A stretch of 64,000 nt of DNA from Cepaea nemoralis. Lineage: Eukaryota; Mollusca; Gastropoda; Stylommatophora; Helicidae. The position numbers and the translations under genes were made by a program. Location of the stretch: assembly GCA_014155875.1 (NCBI GenBank), contig JACEFZ010015002.1, positions 522,001 to 586,000 on the forward strand, written 5' to 3'. The notes below the pieces were generated by a model that saw only the letters and a program-made list of their open reading frames with translations, ran no database searches and was not told the origin of the DNA. Of this stretch, positions 52,485 to 62,299 are shown piece by piece. How positions within the stretch are numbered: position 1 is the stretch's first letter; the number at the start of each line of letters is the position of its first letter.

Positions 52485-52683
52485 TTAATGCAGCACTAGC
52501 ACTGGGATTTAAAACTACCGCCTGCATATTACAACAGCTTTCCGTTGAATGATCAAGTCTACTTTGACGTACGGCCTACTATCCACCATGAATACACTTG
52601 GCATCAGAGGCTTGGTTTATCATCCTCCTGAACTCAAAACCACAGGTAATACTAGGTAACCCATACATTGTTAATCGCCAGTG

Positions 52684-53092
52684 GCGGTTCCAACTTCACG
52701 GCAAAGGGCCGCCCCATAATGCTCTGTTCCTATACCAGTTAATATCACACGAAATGCACCTCACTGTTCCATGTTAAAAGTGGAACAGACAGCAGTCCAT
52801 AGGACGCGCAAGAAAACATAAGGTCGCAGCCAGAATGCCAACACAACTGTCCGCCACGTAAGTTACAGTTAATCGTCGATGCAAGCGGCAGTCACTAGAA
52901 AACCAGAAGTTGCACAAAAATTACTGCATAAGACATAACCAGCTAGTTTAACAACCGACCGTCCGCCATTTTCTTGAACATGCAGTTCACAATACACACA
53001 ACCACGGACAGATGTGAAAGCATTCCACAAGAAATCCACAGCTGCTAGTGTCGCTACACGCACGTAACTCAGTAGCTAAGTGATGGAACCAC
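52684..53092 (+). mobile_element. GGTTCC MITE, complete copy
   Basis: Starts CGGTTCCAACTTCACGGCAA and ends GTGATGGAACCACG, so the ends are inverted GGTTCCA. Interior matches 30319-30727 (AGTCACTAGAAAACCAG, CCGCCATTTTCTTGAACATG, CAGTTCAC). The minus-strand ORF at 52869-53063 is repeat-derived. Confidence 0.72.
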
Positions 53093-53269
53093 GTACTACC
53101 AGTCCAACATGAGCAAAATGCGTAAGCAAGCCGTAGTCAGAAGCAAAACTACTTCAGAGGCATTAACAGCTCAACAGCCTATCTGCCATATTGGACAGTT
53201 GTTTGTGTCTGCCACGAGATGCCTTTGTTGATACCCACGTGATTTTGTGGAGGTCAAAGGACATTAAGG

Positions 53270-53592
53270 AAGATCAGCATGGCCGAATGGGTAAGAGCAC
53301 TCGTTCTTAAACATCCGGTGTGCTGATGCCGAGTTAGCGGGTTCAACCCCTACACCTTTCAGTTAGACTAAAATGTTGACTTATCGTCCTTGACTTGGGG
53401 ACGTAAATTACAAGTACCTCTAAAGTCGGAGTTGGTTCGCACGATGGCGAGGGACACTGGTAATATGGAAAGCTAGTCCACACGCACAAGTAAGTCCAGG
53501 AAACTAAACGTAGTAGCACATGTATGGATTAAGCTTAGTTCAAAGCCAGTGAACAAAACAAAACAAACAAACAAACAAACAAACAAACAAGT
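53270..53592 (+). mobile_element. SINE-4, tRNA-derived, with (AAAC)n tail
   Basis: A-box-like TGGCCGAATGGGTAAGAGC, B-box AGCGGGTTCAACCCC, body shared with 38613-38897, then (CAAA)n at 53556-53590. The best-preserved SINE-4 here. The head resembles a leucine- or serine-type tRNA, an inference from the TGGCCGAATGG start. Confidence 0.85.
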
Positions 53593-53700
53593 AAATTAAG
53601 CCTAGCGCCAAAATTAGAATATTTAATATCAATATTAAACCGGTTCTACTATAAGGGATAGAAACTTTGATAAAAACTTAACGAATTTCTAATAAACTAC
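53593..53700. other. Unassigned sequence
   Basis: Short AT-rich spacer between SINE-4 and an RTE-a tail; nothing recognised. Confidence 0.35.
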
Positions 53701-53868
53701 ATCATCATCATCATGTGTCATGCCAGTATGCGTAGGCGGTCATGTTTCGCCATTTCACACGATCACCAGAGTCGTGGATCAGCTCCGTGTTCTTATGTCG
53801 AACATGGCACGTGGCTAAGGTATCCAGATATTTACCTCTCTGCCTTCCCCTTGTCCTTTCCCCGTGGC
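53701..53868 (-). mobile_element. RTE-a 3' end, short copy
   Basis: CATCATCATCATCATGTGTC, then GGCGGTCATGTTTCGCCATT, CGATCACCAGAGTCGTGGAT, CAGATATTTACCTCTCTGCC: the inverted end of RTE-a (RHGT stop, HDSGDRVRW). Its tail is (GATGAT)n. Confidence 0.85.
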
Positions 53869-53936
53869 ATGATAAACTAAATACATTCTTTAATTGTTGT
53901 CACTGCATAATAGTTGGACTAATATATTATGACAGG

Positions 53937-54650
53937 GTCACCAATGATCCGTGACGATAAGCGTGGGCGGTCATGTTTCGCCATCTCACTCGATCACCAG
54001 AGTCAGCTCAGTGTTCTTCTCTCGACTATACCACGTGGCAAAGGCATCCAGGTATTTACTTCTCTGTCTTACACTTGTTCTCCTCCTCTCAATCTTGCCA
54101 GTTGTCACAAGTTCTCCAATTTATTTCTTCTCATAACGTGACCACAACATGTTGACTGTCTACGTCTAATTTCTCTAATCAGTGTAGGAGGAGCGGCTGG
54201 CCGAGTGGCTAGAATATCGATTTTTCCATTTGGAGACCCGGGTTCGAATCTTGGGTAAGGTGTGAATTGTTTTCTGTCGGGGCACAAAATAAAACCCTAA
54301 CCTGCTCAGTTCGCGGCGAATGCATTAGCCAGGCGGCCTTAATTCCTCAGGCTCAAGACCCGCCATTATACACCACCAGGTACTACATAGGCAATAAATG
54401 ACAGTTGTACGATTTTCATTTGTTTCTTGTAGGACGTGGTCATTAGTTGTTCTGTCTGTCCATGGTATTCTTTGCAGTTTTATCAGAAACCACAATCCAC
54501 AGCCATCAGATGTTTTTCAGCTTGTTTGCTTATTGTCTACGCTTCACATCCATAGAAAAGTACAGATTCTATGTAGCACATTAACGCCTCTAGTTCTCGT
54601 TGCAAATGATGTCCTTGTATTGGCCAGTTTAGCAAACGGAGAGAAGTAAA
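53937..54650 (-). mobile_element. RTE-a 3' end, interrupted by SINE-1
   Basis: Minus-strand remnants include RWRNMTAHAY-like end sequence, VVTTGK-like, RRNKLEN, IRDIRRRQ-like on the right side, and VCSYSIL-like frames. Sequence is continuous with 56.62-57.13 kb once 54187-54396 is removed. Frameshifts throughout. Confidence 0.85.
54187..54396 (+). mobile_element. SINE-1 nested in an RTE-a copy
   Basis: Head GGAGCGGCTGGCCGAGTGGC and GACCCGGGTTCGAATCTTGG, a near-perfect tRNA A/B-box pair. Body ACAAAATAAAACCCTAACCT, CAGTTCGCGGCGAATGCATT, end TAGGCAATAAATGA. Flanks CAGTGTA and CAGTTGTA are a short imperfect TSD of the host word CAGTTTACGATC. Confidence 0.88.
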
Positions 54651-55499
54651 CTCGCAGTGATTCAAGAGATGTGGAAACAACGCTGACACACACTGAGAAA
54701 ACCTGAGGATAGAGTAACTACACACTCCACTTTCAGGAACCAACAAGGCGAGGAAACTGTGGGAAACCTACACACGGAGAACATAATTAAAGACGAGAGA
54801 TGAATATATAATATAGTTATAAGGAAGACTTGCAGGCAGCTGCAGGAGTTGGTCAAAGATAGAACGGCTAGGCGTGAATCATAAGCTATAAATCATGTCT
54901 CGTCATTGGTGGATGAAAGGCACAAGAAGAAAGGATGCAGGTTGAAAATCCGCTCCTGGTGCCAAATGCAAAGGCCTTCACTTCAAATGAAGAAACATTA
55001 TGTTCATAACAAAACCAAAACTCGAAGCAGTCACACTCCGCCCTGACCTCAATGTGTTGGATCGGACACTTGACCTATGCCTCTGTATAGATGGAAAGTT
55101 TAGCACTGATCTTGTATCCCCCGCTAATATCTAGGTTTGGCGAGGGAATGTTAACTCTGCAATATAGTTCCCACAGAGATTGCCCTTGGTGAAATAGTCG
55201 GAAGACAGGTCTCTGCGTCCACTTTACCCCTTTAGCCCCAATCCTTCAGATCGACGAAATGCACAACCATTCCTCACTTTAATCCAATTCATCGCGCAAG
55301 TTATTCTTCATCAAATAGGCCTTACAAGCCATCTTAGAAGTCACGGCTCCAAACTTTCAACCCCACTGGATTAAATGAATGGACATCATGATTCTTGATG
55401 GACAAACACCCTTCCCAATAAATGTTCGAGGCTAATCTGTGCTGAACGCTGGTACACAGGACTAAACAGTTAAATCCAGGATTCAACGTCAACAGTGGC
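54651..55499. other. Unassigned sequence
   Basis: Short ORFs only; no motif or repeat match noticed. Confidence 0.4.
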
Positions 55500-55615
55500 T
55501 GAATTGTAAGCAGACCATTTTGCGCTGATTTCGATGGCGTGAGGCGGTGCCTTTTCAGAAAAACAATGCAAACTCCTGAACTAAACTTGCCCAGTAAATA
55601 ACAAAACGTTAGTTG
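55500..55615 (+). mobile_element. SINE-3 copy, partial
   Basis: GCAGACCATTTTGCGCTGAT, CAATGCAAACTCCTGAACTA, AACTTGCCCAGTAAATAACA. It meets the next copy tail to tail. Confidence 0.6.
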
Positions 55616-55860
55616 CATATCCTTTAAAGGATGTCGCATTCAACTCCGGTATTTTGTGGCTATTTGTGATTTCTTAGGATGTTTAGTGCTGTAGTTTGCC
55701 ATTGCTTTCCGAACAACAGTCACTCATACCATCATATGAAAACAAACGCAAGGAAGACTACTTATAAATGGCCAGCAGCTGTGTTTCGAACCCGGTTTGC
55801 GAGATTACTTTCGCAACCCCTTAACAGCAGCGCTGCTCTTCCTAATACATCATCGTTAAC
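55616..55860 (-). mobile_element. SINE-3 copy with clear tRNA-like head
   Basis: On the minus strand: GCTGTTAAGGGGTTGCGAAA (A-box region), CCGGGTTCGAAACACAGCTG (B-box), GGTATGAGTGACTGTTGTTC, GGAAAGCAATGGCAAACTAC, end CATCCTTTAAAGGATATG. This copy best supports a tRNA origin of the family. Confidence 0.8.
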
Positions 55861-55909
55861 GAAAGTGAAAATAATAGGAAATATATTCATACAATGATAT
55901 GTCGTAGAA

Positions 55910-56184
55910 CCCTCGTGGTGGTAGATTATCCATGGACAAGGTAGAGGTGGTCGTGCGCCCGTGGGACCAGGTGGAGAAGGCGGAGGCACAGATTGAGAAC
56001 CCGTATGTAGAAAGAATGAGATTGCGGGGGATCAGCAGGATTTCTGGTAGAATCTCAAAACTGAGAGGGAAGACCAGGCGAACTTTCAATCAGATAGCGG
56101 TGGGAACGATTAGTAGTGTGACTCTTCGCGTATGGGAATGTTCTGAGTGCAGTGATGTCAATTCTTAGCTCATCTCAACTCAAC
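55910..56184 (+). mobile_element. LINE-L 3' end with 11-bp TSD
   Basis: A 275-bp insert flanked by ATGTCGTAGAA at 55899-55909 and 56185-56195. Encodes IENPYVERMRLRGISR and KTRRTFNQIAVGTISSVTLR and ends in an AACTC-rich tail. The RNase H core is missing. Confidence 0.92.
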
Positions 56185-56195
56185 ATGTCGTAGAA

Positions 56196-56586
56196 GTAAG
56201 GTAATTATATCACATAAGCATGCGCTTGCGATTAAACTTCCAGTGCGTTAATGACGGTTAACGGGTTCAACCTGGACACCGGTCAGTTGAGCTGTAACGT
56301 TGACTTTCCATTCAGAAAGAGATGACAAGCTACTGAACGTAAACTTGCCTGAAACATTATCATGTCCTGCAAAGGACAGGAGCAATTGTTTATTCACCTG
56401 GTTAGTAGCACATCTTTGATGAAGTGATAGAGACGCTTACGTGTTCCAACAAATCCAGGAGCTAGGCAGAGGGGAGCGCAGCTACTAGCGGGGTTCGTCA
56501 TATCAGAAAGGCGTCCTATCAGGAATAGGAACCAGGCGAAGAAAGACACAAACCTTCTGCCATGTAGGCAGACTGTGAATACCCAA
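56196..56586. other. Mostly unassigned; SINE-3 remnant at about 56295-56385
   Basis: A short segment CCATTCAGAAAGAGATGACA, AGCTACTGAACGTAAACTTG, CATGTCCTGCAAAGGACAG is an eroded SINE-3. GGGTTCAACCTGG at 56260 may be a SINE-4-like B-box. The rest shows nothing. Confidence 0.5.
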
Positions 56587-56609
56587 CGGTTAGAGCATCC
56601 ATCCATCCA

Positions 56610-59588
56610 TCATGTGCCATGCCGGTAAGCGTGGGCGGTCATGTTCTGCCATCTCACTCGATCAACAGAGTCGTGGATCAGTTCCGTGTTTCTGTCTCGA
56701 CCATGCCACAAGGCCAAGCCATCCAGATACTTGTTTCTAGGTCTTCCCCTTGGTCTGTTCCCCTCGATCTTACCAGTTGTCACCAAGTTCTCCAAATCAT
56801 TTCTTCTCATAACATGCCCAAAAAATTGTGACTGTCTACGTCTAATGTCTCTGATCAGTTTACGATCTTCATTTGTTTCTTGAAGGACTTCTTCATTGGT
56901 CTTTCTGGCTGTCCATGGTATTCTTTGCATTTTCCTCAGAAACCACATTTCTACAGCCATCAGATGTTTTTCAGCCTGGCTGCTCATTGTCCAAGTTTCA
57001 CATCCATATAAAAGTACAGGTTCTATGTAGCATCTCAACACTCTTTTTCTCGTTTCAATTGACATCTTTTTATTGGTCAGTATGTTTTTCATCTTGCTAA
57101 AGGCTACTTTTGCCATGGCGATCCTTGTTCTAATCTCTTCAAGGCATCTCCCATCAGATGTTATTACTGTTCCGAGATAATTGTACCTATTCACTTGTTG
57201 AAGAATATTCCCATTTACTTGTATATTACACTGTGGTATTTCGTTCTTCCTAGTGACGACCATAATCTGTGTCTTTTTACAATTTAATTCTAACCCTTGT
57301 TGTTCACTGTGTGTAACAACCGCATCTACTAAATTTTGCAGATCCTGTTCATTGTCTGCAATCAAGACTGTATCATCTGCATATCTAATGTTATTGATGC
57401 ATCGTCCCCCAATGTTGATTCCTTCCATATTTTCAATATTTCTGAAAATATTTTCACTGTACAGGGAAAACAGATCTGGAGACATTACACATCCCTGTCT
57501 CACACCTCTCTTAATAGGCTGATATTGGCTTACTTCATTATCAACTCTTATGGCAGCTTGTTGTTTCCAATATATGTTTTTTACAAGTCTAAGGTCTTTC
57601 CCATCAATTTGTAGATCTTCAAGCATCCTTATCATGTTGACATGTCTCACTTTATCAAAAGCCTTTGTGTAGTCAATAAAGCAAAGGTGTAGATCTTTGT
57701 TTACTTCTATAGAACGTTCGATTACGGTTCTCAGTATATACACAGCATTTACTGTACCCTTGCCTACTACAAACCCACATTGTTCTTCTCCTATTTCAGG
57801 TTGTATTTTCCTCCTAACTCTTTGCATGATAATTCTTAGCAAAATCTTCGTTACGTGACTCATTATACTAATTGTTCGATGTTGATCACACTCCAAGGCT
57901 CCTGATTTCTTTGGGATTGCAATAAATACAGAATTACATAACTCATGAGGTATATTTCCAGTATCATATATTGTATTAAGCAGACTGGTAACTTTATCTA
58001 TTCCATATTCTTCTAAAGCATTAATCATTTCTGTTGTGACGCTGTCTGGACCGGGGGTCTTGCCAGATTTCATATGAATAAGAGAATTCTGAACCTCCGT
58101 CTTCAAAATTGCTGGCCCTTCATTGTTATTTTGAACAATATATTGTTCGTCTCTGTTATCGTCATAAAGGTTTTTCACGTAATCTGACCATACATGTAAA
58201 ATCTGATCTTTTTCTATTACGACTCTTCCATCTTTTGTCTTTAGGCAGCCTGCTGATGTACGTGTTCTTTGATTAGTAATCTCCTGAATTCTTTTGTGCA
58301 TTAGTTTCGCATTTTTACTGTTGTGTTGTTTTTCAATTTCTCTGCAATTTTTCTCAAGCCATGTTTCTTTAGCCTCCTTACATAAGGTTCTGACTTTTCT
58401 GTGAATTTCTTCATATTTGGCAGGATTATTTTTGTTCTGTCTTCTTGTTTCCATTAGTTGTAAAATTTCTTCAGTCATCCATGTCTTACGGCCCACTTTC
58501 TTTACTTTTGGAATAGTTTTTTCTGCTGCACAACTGATTGAATTCTTCAGCATTTCCCATTGATCATCTACATCTTGAAATAGGATCTCTAGATCAGACA
58601 ATAAATCAAATTTGTTCTTTACTTCTATGTTAAAATTATCTTGTATTTCTTTGTCAGTTTTCAATTTGCATAAGTCATATTTAGGGTTTCCTGCTGTATA
58701 CTTGACTTTCTTTAACTTTACCCTCAATGTGCCAGTAATTAATCTGTGATCACTGTAACAGTCTGCATTTGGAACTGTTTTTACAACTGTTAATGCATTT
58801 CGAAACCTTTTGCTTATCAGGATGTAATCTATCTGGTTTTTAATCCTGCTGTCTGGACTCCTCCATGTCCATCATCTTCTAGGATGTTGTTTAAACCAGG
58901 TGTTTCCTACAACCATTTCTTGTTCTTTTGCCCATTCTACAAGTCTGTAACCTCTTTCATTTCTCTCTCCCAAACCATGGTTGCCTACACTGCATCCATC
59001 GCTTTGCTTTCCTATTTTTGCGTTGAAATCACCCATTATGATATTTATTTCTGATTTTTTACAGTTCTTCAAAGCAGACTCCATGTCATTATAAAATTTC
59101 TCTATACTTTCTTCACTGCTTTCACTTGTTGGGGCATATACTTGAATTACATTTATTTTAAAAGGTCTTCCGTTTAATTTTACTAATAGAACTCTGTCTG
59201 ACACAGCCCAATATCCTTTGACAGAATTTGATGTTTGCTTATCTAATATAATGGCTACACCTCTTTGCTGTTCTTCTCCCCCCGAGTAAATAATCTTACA
59301 ATCCTCTCCTGTCCTTATCCCTGCTCCTCTCCATCTCGTTTCCGATATTCCTAATATGTTAATCTTCTCTCTCTCCATTTCTTTTTTGATGTCCTCCAAC
59401 TTTCCATCTGCATTCATTGTTCTAACATTCCAAGTTCCTACTTTCAATGATATTAATCTTTTGCACCTAGTAGCCTGTTGACGGTCTGGAGTCACCTGGT
59501 GCGCATGACTATCCCTACCGGGCGAGGCTGCTCCTATGGAGCACCCATTTACGCCGTTTCTCTGATTATCGATAAGTGAACACAACAT
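56610..59588 (-). pseudogene. RTE-a endonuclease-reverse transcriptase, one in-frame stop
   Basis: ATG at 59588, stop at 56610; 992 codons interrupted only by a TGA at 58872-58874. Endonuclease motifs on the upstream side: VGTWNVRTM, ILGISETRWRGAG (catalytic Glu), GVAIILDK, NVIQVYAPTS, IIMGDFNAKIG. After the TGA, in the same frame, come RSPDSRIKNQIDYI and CYSDHRLI, which finish the APE-type domain. Reverse transcriptase: KSGKTPGPDSVTTEMI, QHRTISIMSHVTKI, EEQCGFVVGKGT, motif A CFIDYTKAFDKV, GVRQGCVMSPDLF, motif C IRYADDTVLIA, YLGTVITSDGR, FFGHVMRR, RPRGRPRNKY. It would nick DNA and copy its own RNA. The TGA falls where related proteins have a non-stop residue after HPRR, so it is a recent disabling point mutation, or less likely a readthrough or assembly error. 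Confidence 0.95.
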
Positions 59589-59761
59589 GATTTTCTTGGC
59601 ATGTGTAAAGAAGGTAGTTTGCCATTGTTTCCTTCCCAGCAGTGACCATACTGGTCAGTGACCGTAGCCATTGTCTCCTCAAAAAAGGAGATCCTCTGCC
59701 TACCGTCGTGAAGGTGGAGACCATAACCTACAACTATCTGTCGGCTGCTCTCCATCTTCAT
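59549..59761 (-). CDS. Small upstream ORF of RTE-a (possible ORF1)
   Basis: A 70-codon ORF in the 5' region that overlaps the start of the main ORF by 40 bases in another frame. No domain is recognised; it has SSRQIVVGYG, GRQRISFF and MPRKSC segments. The isolated copy at 51900-52109 keeps a counterpart frame (SSRQIVV, GRQRISF, MPRKSC) despite many base changes and a 3-base indel, which hints at coding constraint. It equally could be a conserved RNA element, since the same DNA holds the GGCAAACTAC block shared with SINE-3. Function unknown. Confidence 0.4.
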   Translation of the reverse strand: MKMESSRQIVVGYGLHLHDGRQRISFFEETMATVTDQYGHCWEGNNGKLPSLHMPRKSCCVHLSIIRETA

Positions 59762-59947
59762 CCACCACCTGCACCCATGGCTTCACGTAACCCTGATCGG
59801 GGGGCTAAACGGGTACTCCACCTTGCCCAAGGGTGTCCCGTAGGCTAGCGGAGGGAAGGAGGCGCCTTACTTCTCCTTTGATAGGGGATACCCCTACCCC
59901 GCTACTCTAGAGCATACCCTAGAGCCAACCTAGAGAGGTTAGAGCAT

Positions 59948-60061
59948 ACAGACTTGAAAACATGTCTGTCGGATGTGAATGTACTGAGCCACGGGCTTTG
60001 CGAATCAGTGCAAGGCAAATCACTTTATGTTATTGTTATACACAAACACATAGTCACATGT
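59948..60061. other. Unassigned spacer
   Basis: About 115 bases between the RTE-a target duplication and a CT microsatellite. No structure seen. Confidence 0.4.
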
Positions 60062-60065
60062 GCTC

Positions 60066-60131
<66 letters not shown>
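60062..60131. repeat. (CT)n microsatellite
   Basis: Nearly pure CT dinucleotides, followed by about 70 bases of imperfect CT-rich sequence to 60200. Confidence 0.97.
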
Positions 60132-60133
<2 letters not shown>

Positions 60134-60204
60134 ACTATTACTTTCTCTCTCTCACTCTCTGTATCTCGATGTCACTTTCTTTCTCTCTCTCTTTCTCTCA
60201 GGAG

Positions 60205-60432
60205 ATGTGTGTGGGTGGGGGTGTGTGGGTTGGGGAATGTATGTGTGCTTGGGGTGTGGGTGGATGGGATGTGTGGTTGGTGGGAGGTGTGTGTGTGTGT
60301 GGGTGGGGAGATGTGTAGCTGTGGGGATGTGGTGGATGAGTGGGGGCTTGTATGTGTGCCTGGGGTGTGTGTGTGTGGTTGGGTGGGGGGATTGTGGGTG
60401 AATGGGGAGTGTGTGGGTGGGTGGTGGATGTG
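60205..60432. repeat. GT/GGGT-rich tract
   Basis: About 230 bases of G and T with many GGG and GTGTGTG runs (for example GGGTGGGGGTGTGTGGG at about 60214). A guanine-rich plus strand could form quadruplexes. The Gly/Trp/Cys/Val frames are low-complexity artefacts. Confidence 0.9.
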
Positions 60433-60545
60433 TCTCATAACATGGTAATATGCATTGTTTATGTTTACAAAATTTATTTGACAATGATTTGTCCTATGCA
60501 CTATTGATGAACGAAAGATAAGTGATTAGAAGGGCCGAATGTAAG
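60433..60545 (+). mobile_element. SINE-7 5' part
   Basis: TCTCATAACATGGTAATATG as at 1103, then GAACGAAAGATAAGTGATTA and GAAGGGCCGAATGTAAGACT. It is cut at the triplet repeats that follow; the GTTC tail is missing. Confidence 0.65.
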
Positions 60546-60555
60546 ACTTCATATT

Positions 60556-60601
60556 TTTCTTCTTCCTCCTCCTCCTCTTCCTTCTCCTCCTCTCCTTCCT
60601 C

Positions 60602-60633
<32 letters not shown>

Positions 60634-60716
60634 CTTCTTCTTCTTCTTCTTCTTCTTCTTCTTCTTCTTCTTCTTCTTCCTTCTTTTGCTGCTGCTGCTG
60701 CTGTTGCTGCTGCTTT
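60556..60716. repeat. Compound triplet repeat (TTC/TCC, GTT, CTT, TGC)
   Basis: Four adjoining triplet blocks: TCC/TTC at 60556-60601, (GTT)n at 60602-60632, (CTT)n at 60633-60682 and (TGC)n at 60686-60712. Confidence 0.95.
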
Positions 60717-60945
60717 TCCATTCTTATCTTCTTGGATATGTTCTTACACTTCTACACTTGTGTTGATATAAACAATGTTGATTTGAGTGCATCGAAATCC
60801 CCATTCAGTCCGTGTTTAACTGAGATGGTTGACGACAAGAACAGTTCTCGGGAAGTTCTGTACAGATCACATGTGTAAAGAATATCTGCTGTCGCATTCA
60901 AGTTTTTCAGATGAGAAATAAATTCACAGTACTGTTTTGCACTGA
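60717..60945. other. Unassigned sequence
   Basis: The 118-codon ORF that begins at 60522 owes its length to the triplet repeats; the non-repeat end has no recognised domain. Confidence 0.4.
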
Positions 60946-61062
60946 AATTACGAACGAACGAACGAACGAACTAACGCAATTTACTTTCAAACGATGGCAA
61001 ATTGGGCTCGCATGCCCGTCAAGCCCTTCCAGTCACTCAACATTCGCTCACAAGTTATCTAT
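60946..61062 (-). mobile_element. SINE-7, reversed, with GTTC tail
   Basis: The plus strand starts with (GAAC)n-type repeats, then CAAATTGGGCTCGCATGCCC, CAAGCCCTTCCAGTCACTC, the inverse of the SINE-7 body. The AATAAA word is changed to AAAGTAAA. Confidence 0.7.
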
Positions 61063-61168
61063 CACAAATGTTACACTTACATTGGGGGGGGGGGGATAAA
61101 TTAATGCTGTAAACATACACACAACATAAACAATTCATATTTCAACATTAAGAGACAGTAAGGGAGGC

Positions 61169-61170
61169 AG

Positions 61171-61218
<48 letters not shown>

Positions 61219-61230
61219 CGCGCGCGCACA

Positions 61231-61263
<33 letters not shown>
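61169..61263. repeat. (AC)n microsatellite
   Basis: Two AC runs separated by GCGCGCGCACAG. A G-run of 11 lies just upstream at 61084-61094. Confidence 0.97.
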
Positions 61264-61266
<3 letters not shown>

Positions 61267-61319
61267 TGTATGTACACATAAATTTGAATCACAATTCACT
61301 TGTTCAAATTTAATATTCT

Positions 61320-61790
61320 TCTTCATATAGTCCATGCCGTGTGGCGTTGGTGATCATGTCTGTCCACACCCTTCTGCCTCTTGTACTGGCAGTCTTCTTA
61401 TAGCCTACGTCATGTGGCGTTGGTAATCACGTTTGTCCACAACCTTCTGGCTCATCTACTCCTAATCTTTACTGTTACCGACGTTCTTCCGTGATATGAT
61501 GTCAAACTGCCCAACATCTTCTCTCTTGGTCTCCCCCTACTCTTTTCCCCTCCAACCTTCCCGTTCAGATAACACGCTCTAGCGTTCCTCTTCTCATGAC
61601 ACGCCCAAAGAACGCGGACTGTCTTCTTTTGGTGCGAGTTAAAACTTAATTTTGCCAGTTAACTGCTTTCATGATGTCTTCATCGCTCTTTCTATCTATC
61701 CGTCCACGATGTTCTCTTATGCTTCTCTAACACCACATCTCCGCAACTTACACATAATTCCTCACTTGTCTGCTGACTGTCCAAGAATAC
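61320..61790 (-). mobile_element. Decayed RTE-like LINE 3' end
   Basis: On the minus strand remnants of the C-terminal region can be read: RKSAFFGRVMRR-like, GGEKSRGRPRE-like and LGSLTSYHG. The plus strand carries GTCCATGCCGTGTGGCGTTG twice (about 61330 and 61404), so the last about 75 bases are tandemly duplicated. Confidence 0.6.
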
Positions 61791-61804
61791 CCACACAGGC
61801 GATA

Positions 61805-62015
61805 TTTTACACAAACTAGGCTTCGACCAAATATGGCACACAATCAAATTAACAAATATTATAATGTAAATTTATGCTTATTGAGCATTGAAATTGCGGA
61901 AGGTATTACCAAACAATACAAATAACACCATGACCCTATATGGCAATATATCGTCCCTCTGTCCAAATGGGAAGTTACATTTTGCGATATATATCCTTCG
62001 AAATTGAATAAGTTA
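61805..62015 (+). repeat. Interspersed repeat P, copy 2
   Basis: Collinear with 7190-7390 (TTGAGCATTGAAATTGCGGA, GCAATATATCGTCC, CTGTCCAAATGGGAAGTTAC). Unclassified. Confidence 0.6.
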
Positions 62016-62299
62016 CTAACTAACTAGAAAGTATCGCTCTACTTCCCGAAGACAGATAGTAGTGTTTGAATAAATACACGTCGACATTTATTAAAGCAAT
62101 TCTGAATCACAATTTGCGTGTCTAATTCTGACAGCCTATAAGCCATTTAATAACTGGATTTAAGATGATATTTAATAACTGGGTTTAAGATGATATTTAA
62201 TAACTTGACTTTCATGTTGGTTTCTCGTTCAGGAAGCGATGACAAACTAGTATCTGCGTGTCTTGTATAGTATACCACTATCAACTCCATCATGTTTTA
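62016..62299. other. Unassigned; short ATATTTAATAACTGG repeats
   Basis: The phrase GATATTTAATAACTKG occurs two to three times at 62145-62210. Nothing else recognised. Confidence 0.4.

Larger units (their letters stand above)
56598..59936 (-). mobile_element. RTE-a, full-length non-LTR retrotransposon with 11-bp TSD
   Basis: A 3339-bp element flanked by GGTTAGAGCAT at 56587-56597 and 59937-59947. On the minus strand: a 348-base 5' UTR starting TCTCTAGGTTGGCTCTAGGG, a small upstream ORF, one long ORF for endonuclease plus reverse transcriptase, and a tail of three GATG units directly overlapping the stop codon. Length near 3.3 kb, a single main ORF, an almost absent 3' UTR and a microsatellite tail are the pattern of the RTE clade. 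It is the only complete LINE in the window and the reference for at least six fragments here. Confidence 0.95.

Noticed and set aside
53270..53360. Functional tRNA gene (leucine- or serine-like)
   Set aside because: The same head and body occur at 38.6 kb with an AAAC tail. It is a tRNA-derived SINE.
54187..54280. Functional tRNA gene at the A/B-box pair
   Set aside because: The boxes are well spaced, but acceptor and anticodon stems do not pair and the sequence continues into a body shared by four dispersed copies, so it is a SINE head.
58728..58871. A separate gene starting at TTG 58727 for the RTE-a reverse transcriptase
   Set aside because: The 48 codons upstream are in the same frame and carry QIDYI and SDHRL of the endonuclease, so there is one ORF broken by a TGA, not two genes.
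60522..60878. Cys- and Ser-rich 118-codon ORF as a secreted cysteine-rich peptide
   Set aside because: The Cys and Ser runs are translations of GTT/TGC/TTC triplets. Nothing outside the repeats supports a gene.
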